From Paenibacillus durus ATCC 35681 (GTDB lineage: Bacteria; Bacillota; Bacilli; Paenibacillales; Paenibacillaceae): DNA of 64,000 nucleotides. Every line of letters starts with the position of its first letter. Within the stretch, counting starts at the first letter, position 1. Positions 61,720 to 64,000 of this stretch are shown one piece after another. Where the stretch lies: positions 1,674,001 to 1,738,000 of the forward strand of contig NZ_CP011114.1 of NCBI RefSeq assembly GCF_000993825.1. Reading direction: 5' to 3'. Made by a program: the position numbers and the translations under genes. A model generated the notes under the pieces. The model made no database searches and was not told the DNA's origin. It saw only the letters and a program-made list of their open reading frames with translations.

Positions 61720-61795
61720 AGCGCGTATGCATCCAGGAACAAATGGACTTGAAATGGAATATTTTGCTATTATGAAAATGTGCTAGCTTATTCTT

Positions 61796-61824
61796 TTGAC
61801 AAAACGGAACACAGGCCGTACCAT
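61796..61824 (+). promoter_or_regulatory. Promoter of the PTS operon
   Basis: TTGACA (61796-61801), 17-base spacer, TACCAT (61819-61824, four of six to TATAAT). Confidence 0.55.
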
Positions 61825-61853
61825 TCAATATAGTAAGAAAGGGGAGATACATC

Positions 61854-63737
61854 TTGAACTGGCTCGGATCATTGCAGCAGCTTGGGAGAGCCATCATGCT
61901 TCCCACCATGGTGCTGCCGGCGGCGGCCATTCTGCTCAGCCTGGGGAGCCTGCCATGGTCTGCCTGGGGGCTGGCTTCGGTTGCCGAAGCAGCGACCTAT
62001 GCGGGTCAGGGGATTTTTTACTATATGCCTTATCTGTTTGCCGTCGGGGTCGCACTCGGATTATCCAATCAAGCCGGACCCGCCGGGCTTGCGGCGCTGG
62101 CGGGAATGTTCACCTATGACCGGATTGTGATGAAGCTGGGAGACGGCGCACTGCAGCCTGCGACGCTGATCGGCATTCTGCTCGGAATTGTCGCCGGCAT
62201 TGCCCATAACCGGTTTAAAAATATCAAGCTTCCAGAGGCGATCCAATTTTTCGGAGGATCGCGTTTTGTTCTGCTCTTCATGGGATTGTTCTCCGCGCTG
62301 TTCGCCTGGCTCATGCTCGGCGTCTCTCCGCTGATTCAGTATGGCCTTGACGGTCTGCTGCAGTTCGTCGACCGGACGGGAGGCTTTGGGCTGTTTGTAT
62401 ACGGCGTATTATACAGGGTGCTGACAGCCTTTGGGCTGCATCACATTTTGAACAACGTATTCTGGTTCCAACTGGGAACGTTTACGACGCCGGATGGCAC
62501 AGTTGTTCAGGGAGATCTTCCTCGTTTTTTTGCCGGCGATCCTACAGCGGGCAGCTTCATGGCGGGACTATTTCCGATCATGATGTTCGCGCTGCCAGCC
62601 ATTGCGTTTGCCATTATTCAGGAAGCCCGCGAAGATTTGAAGCCCCAGATCAAGAAGACGTTTCTGCGGGCAGCGCTCGTCTGCTTCCTGACAGGCGTGT
62701 CCGAACAGATCGAGTTCGCCTTTCTGTTCGCCTCTCCTTATCTGTTCGCTTTACATACGATCATGTCCGGTCTCGCCATGGCCCTGACGGCCGCGCTTGG
62801 AATTTATCACGGCTTTTCTTACTCGGCAGGGGCTATTGACTTTATATTGAACCTTCATTTAGCCCGGCGCGCCTGGCTGCTGATTCCGATCGGCCTCGTG
62901 TACGGAATGGTCTATTACCATCTGTTCCGCTGGGCGATCCGCCGATTTCAGATTCCGACACCAGGCCGGGAGGAAGGCTCTGAGCTTGGCGACTGGGCCG
63001 GTAATATACCGTACCAGGCACCGCTTATTTTACAAGCGCTTGGCGGCAAGGAGAACGTTGTGCAGGTCCAGGCTTGCATTACAAGGCTGAGGCTTACAGT
63101 GCATAATGACCGCCAGATCGATACGGGCGCGCTCAAGAGCCTTGGCTCCGCCGGCATCATTAAATTGGGCGGGGGGAATGTGCAGGTTGTCTTTGGGACC
63201 TACTCCGAGCTGATCCGCGAGGAAATCGACAAGCTGATGCTGCGCGATCTGCCGCAGGTGCTCTTTGGCGCCCCGATGCAGGGCAAAATGCTGCCGATTG
63301 AAGAAGTGCCCGATCATATTTTTGCGCAAAAATTGGTCGGCGACGGGGTTGCTTTTATTCCGGACAAGGGAGAGTTGGTCTCACCGGTATTCGGCAAAGT
63401 GATGCACATTTATCCCACGATGCATGCCATCGGCATTGCCACGCCGGAAGGGCTGGAGGTGCTCATGCATATCGGTATCGATACATCTCAGCTAAAGGGC
63501 CCGTTCCAGTCGGAAGTCAAAGAGGGGGATAGCGTCGAGCCCGGTCAGCTGTTGGTTAGGTTCGATCTGGACTACTTGAAGGAGCATGCCGCTTCGCTGG
63601 CCACCCCAATGGTTATTACCAATCCCGAACGCGTCAAATCCTGGAGCTACGCTCCGTTTAAGAATGTGAAAAAAGGACAATCCTCGGTGATGTCTGTCGT
63701 ATTGCACGAAAGCAATGTTGGAGGGGTAGAATCATGA
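61854..63737 (+). CDS. PTS transporter IICBA (glucose/N-acetylglucosamine type)
   Basis: A 627-residue PTS permease in one chain. EIIC spans about residues 1-370 with GLHHILNNVFWFQLG. EIIB follows with phospho-Cys in QACITRLRLTVHN (about residue 407), and EIIA has the phospho-His in LEVLMHIGIDTSQLKG (about residue 538) plus HAIGIAT. The domain order C-B-A and the LHHILNNVFWFQ segment suggest N-acetylglucosamine (NagE/NagP) or glucose. TTG start behind AAAGGGGAG. The stop overlaps the ptsI start by ATGA, so EI and EII are coupled. Confidence 0.92.
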   Translation: MNWLGSLQQLGRAIMLPTMVLPAAAILLSLGSLPWSAWGLASVAEAATYAGQGIFYYMPYLFAVGVALGLSNQAGPAGLAALAGMFTYDRIVMKLGDGALQPATLIGILLGIVAGIAHNRFKNIKLPEAIQFFGGSRFVLLFMGLFSALFAWLMLGVSPLIQYGLDGLLQFVDRTGGFGLFVYGVLYRVLTAFGLHHILNNVFWFQLGTFTTPDGTVVQGDLPRFFAGDPTAGSFMAGLFPIMMFALPAIAFAIIQEAREDLKPQIKKTFLRAALVCFLTGVSEQIEFAFLFASPYLFALHTIMSGLAMALTAALGIYHGFSYSAGAIDFILNLHLARRAWLLIPIGLVYGMVYYHLFRWAIRRFQIPTPGREEGSELGDWAGNIPYQAPLILQALGGKENVVQVQACITRLRLTVHNDRQIDTGALKSLGSAGIIKLGGGNVQVVFGTYSELIREEIDKLMLRDLPQVLFGAPMQGKMLPIEEVPDHIFAQKLVGDGVAFIPDKGELVSPVFGKVMHIYPTMHAIGIATPEGLEVLMHIGIDTSQLKGPFQSEVKEGDSVEPGQLLVRFDLDYLKEHAASLATPMVITNPERVKSWSYAPFKNVKKGQSSVMSVVLHESNVGGVES

Positions 63738-64000
63738 TAACAGGTATAGGGGCCGCAGCAGGTGTTGCCATTGGAAAGGCCTTCGTTCTGCCGAACTGGG
63801 AATGGAGCATGCCGGAGACGCAAGTCAACCCGGTAGATCTGGCTCAAGAATTTGAGCGTTTGTATGAAGGAATCCGTACCTCCAAGGATGAGATTGAGTT
63901 TATTAAAAAAGAATTCAGAGAGGTTGTCGGTCCCGAGGAATCGAGTATTTTTGACGCTCATCTGGCGATTTTGGAAGACCCGGTATTCATGAGCGAAATC
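63734..64000 (+). CDS. ptsI: Phosphoenolpyruvate-protein phosphotransferase (Enzyme I), 5' part
   Basis: First 89 residues of Enzyme I; the gene runs past the window end. GIGAAAGVAIGKAFVL and FDAHLAILEDPVFMSEI are the N-terminal signatures of the HPr-interacting domain. It passes phosphate from PEP to HPr. GGAGGGG precedes the ATG, and the gene is coupled to the PTS permease by a 4-base overlap. Confidence 0.93.
   Translation, partial: MITGIGAAAGVAIGKAFVLPNWEWSMPETQVNPVDLAQEFERLYEGIRTSKDEIEFIKKEFREVVGPEESSIFDAHLAILEDPVFMSEI

Noticed and set aside
1..64000. CRISPR arrays, rRNA genes, prophage cores or complete transposons
   Set aside because: No regularly spaced direct repeats, no rRNA sequence, and no intact integrase, recombinase or phage structural genes were seen.

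Overview
The window looks like chromosome from a Gram-positive Bacillales bacterium, most likely Paenibacillus or a close relative. Support comes from strong AGGAGG-type ribosome binding sites with frequent TTG and GTG starts, TTGACA/TATAAT promoters, a Bacillus-type LexA box, and family content (YesM/YesN two-component pair, YktB/DUF1054, DUF1292, YolD/UvrX, 2-hydroxycarboxylate transporter, Gnd, AroK/AroA, GlcNAc/glucose-type PTS). This is a judgement from sequence features, not from a database search.

Layout. 1-3.2 kb: a heterodimeric ABC exporter with one degenerate ATP site, ending at a terminator. 3.3-5.2 kb: an AT-rich accessory patch with the 5' remnant of a group IIC intron sitting exactly on that terminator, a frameshifted SUMF1-like gene, a decayed IS3-family transposase and a small lipoprotein. 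5.3-18.9 kb: mostly single genes (nitroreductase, OppA-like binding protein plus GDSL hydrolase, phosphoesterase, methionine aminopeptidase, YbaK-like deacylase, Rrf2 regulator with operator on its -10, MBL hydrolase, NhaK-like antiporter, GNAT, DegV, split ThrE exporter, and an SOS-type YolD/UvrX pair behind a LexA box). 19.0-25.5 kb: an envelope module (RND pump, DedA-PAP2 fusion without the usual PAP2 catalytic histidines, ECF sigma factor, anti-sigma factor, polymer-forming membrane protein). 25.5-34.0 kb: an alpha-glucan utilisation island (YesN/YesM, binding protein, two permeases, cytoplasmic GH66 enzyme), without its own ATPase. 34.1-37.7 kb: hypothetical genes and a divergent MarR/MFS efflux pair with duplicated operators.

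37.8-39.6 kb: a second accessory patch with a broken ROK repressor fused by deletion to the tail of an acyltransferase, a 27-residue holin-like toxin of type I toxin-antitoxin style, and tRNA-Val(GAC). 39.6-44.9 kb: a complete malate module (CitA/DcuS-type kinase, regulator, 2HCT symporter, malic enzyme). 44.9-47.6 kb: the least explained and most interesting unit, three co-oriented genes for a binding-protein fold with no signal peptide, a HypB/G3E-like GTPase with a Cys motif, and an ABC ATPase with no permease, behind a perfect FNR/CRP-type palindrome. 47.7-57.1 kb: mixed housekeeping and hypothetical genes, including a His/Cys-rich DUF1292 protein and SpeA-type decarboxylase. 57.3-64.0 kb: central metabolism (Gnd, AroK, rhodanese, a divergent AroA, CoA-binding protein, PTS IIABC-type transporter and the start of PtsI).

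Coordinates of starts were moved from the longest open frame to the best ribosome binding site wherever the sequence showed one. Functions rest on recognised motifs read by eye, so family calls are firmer than substrate calls.
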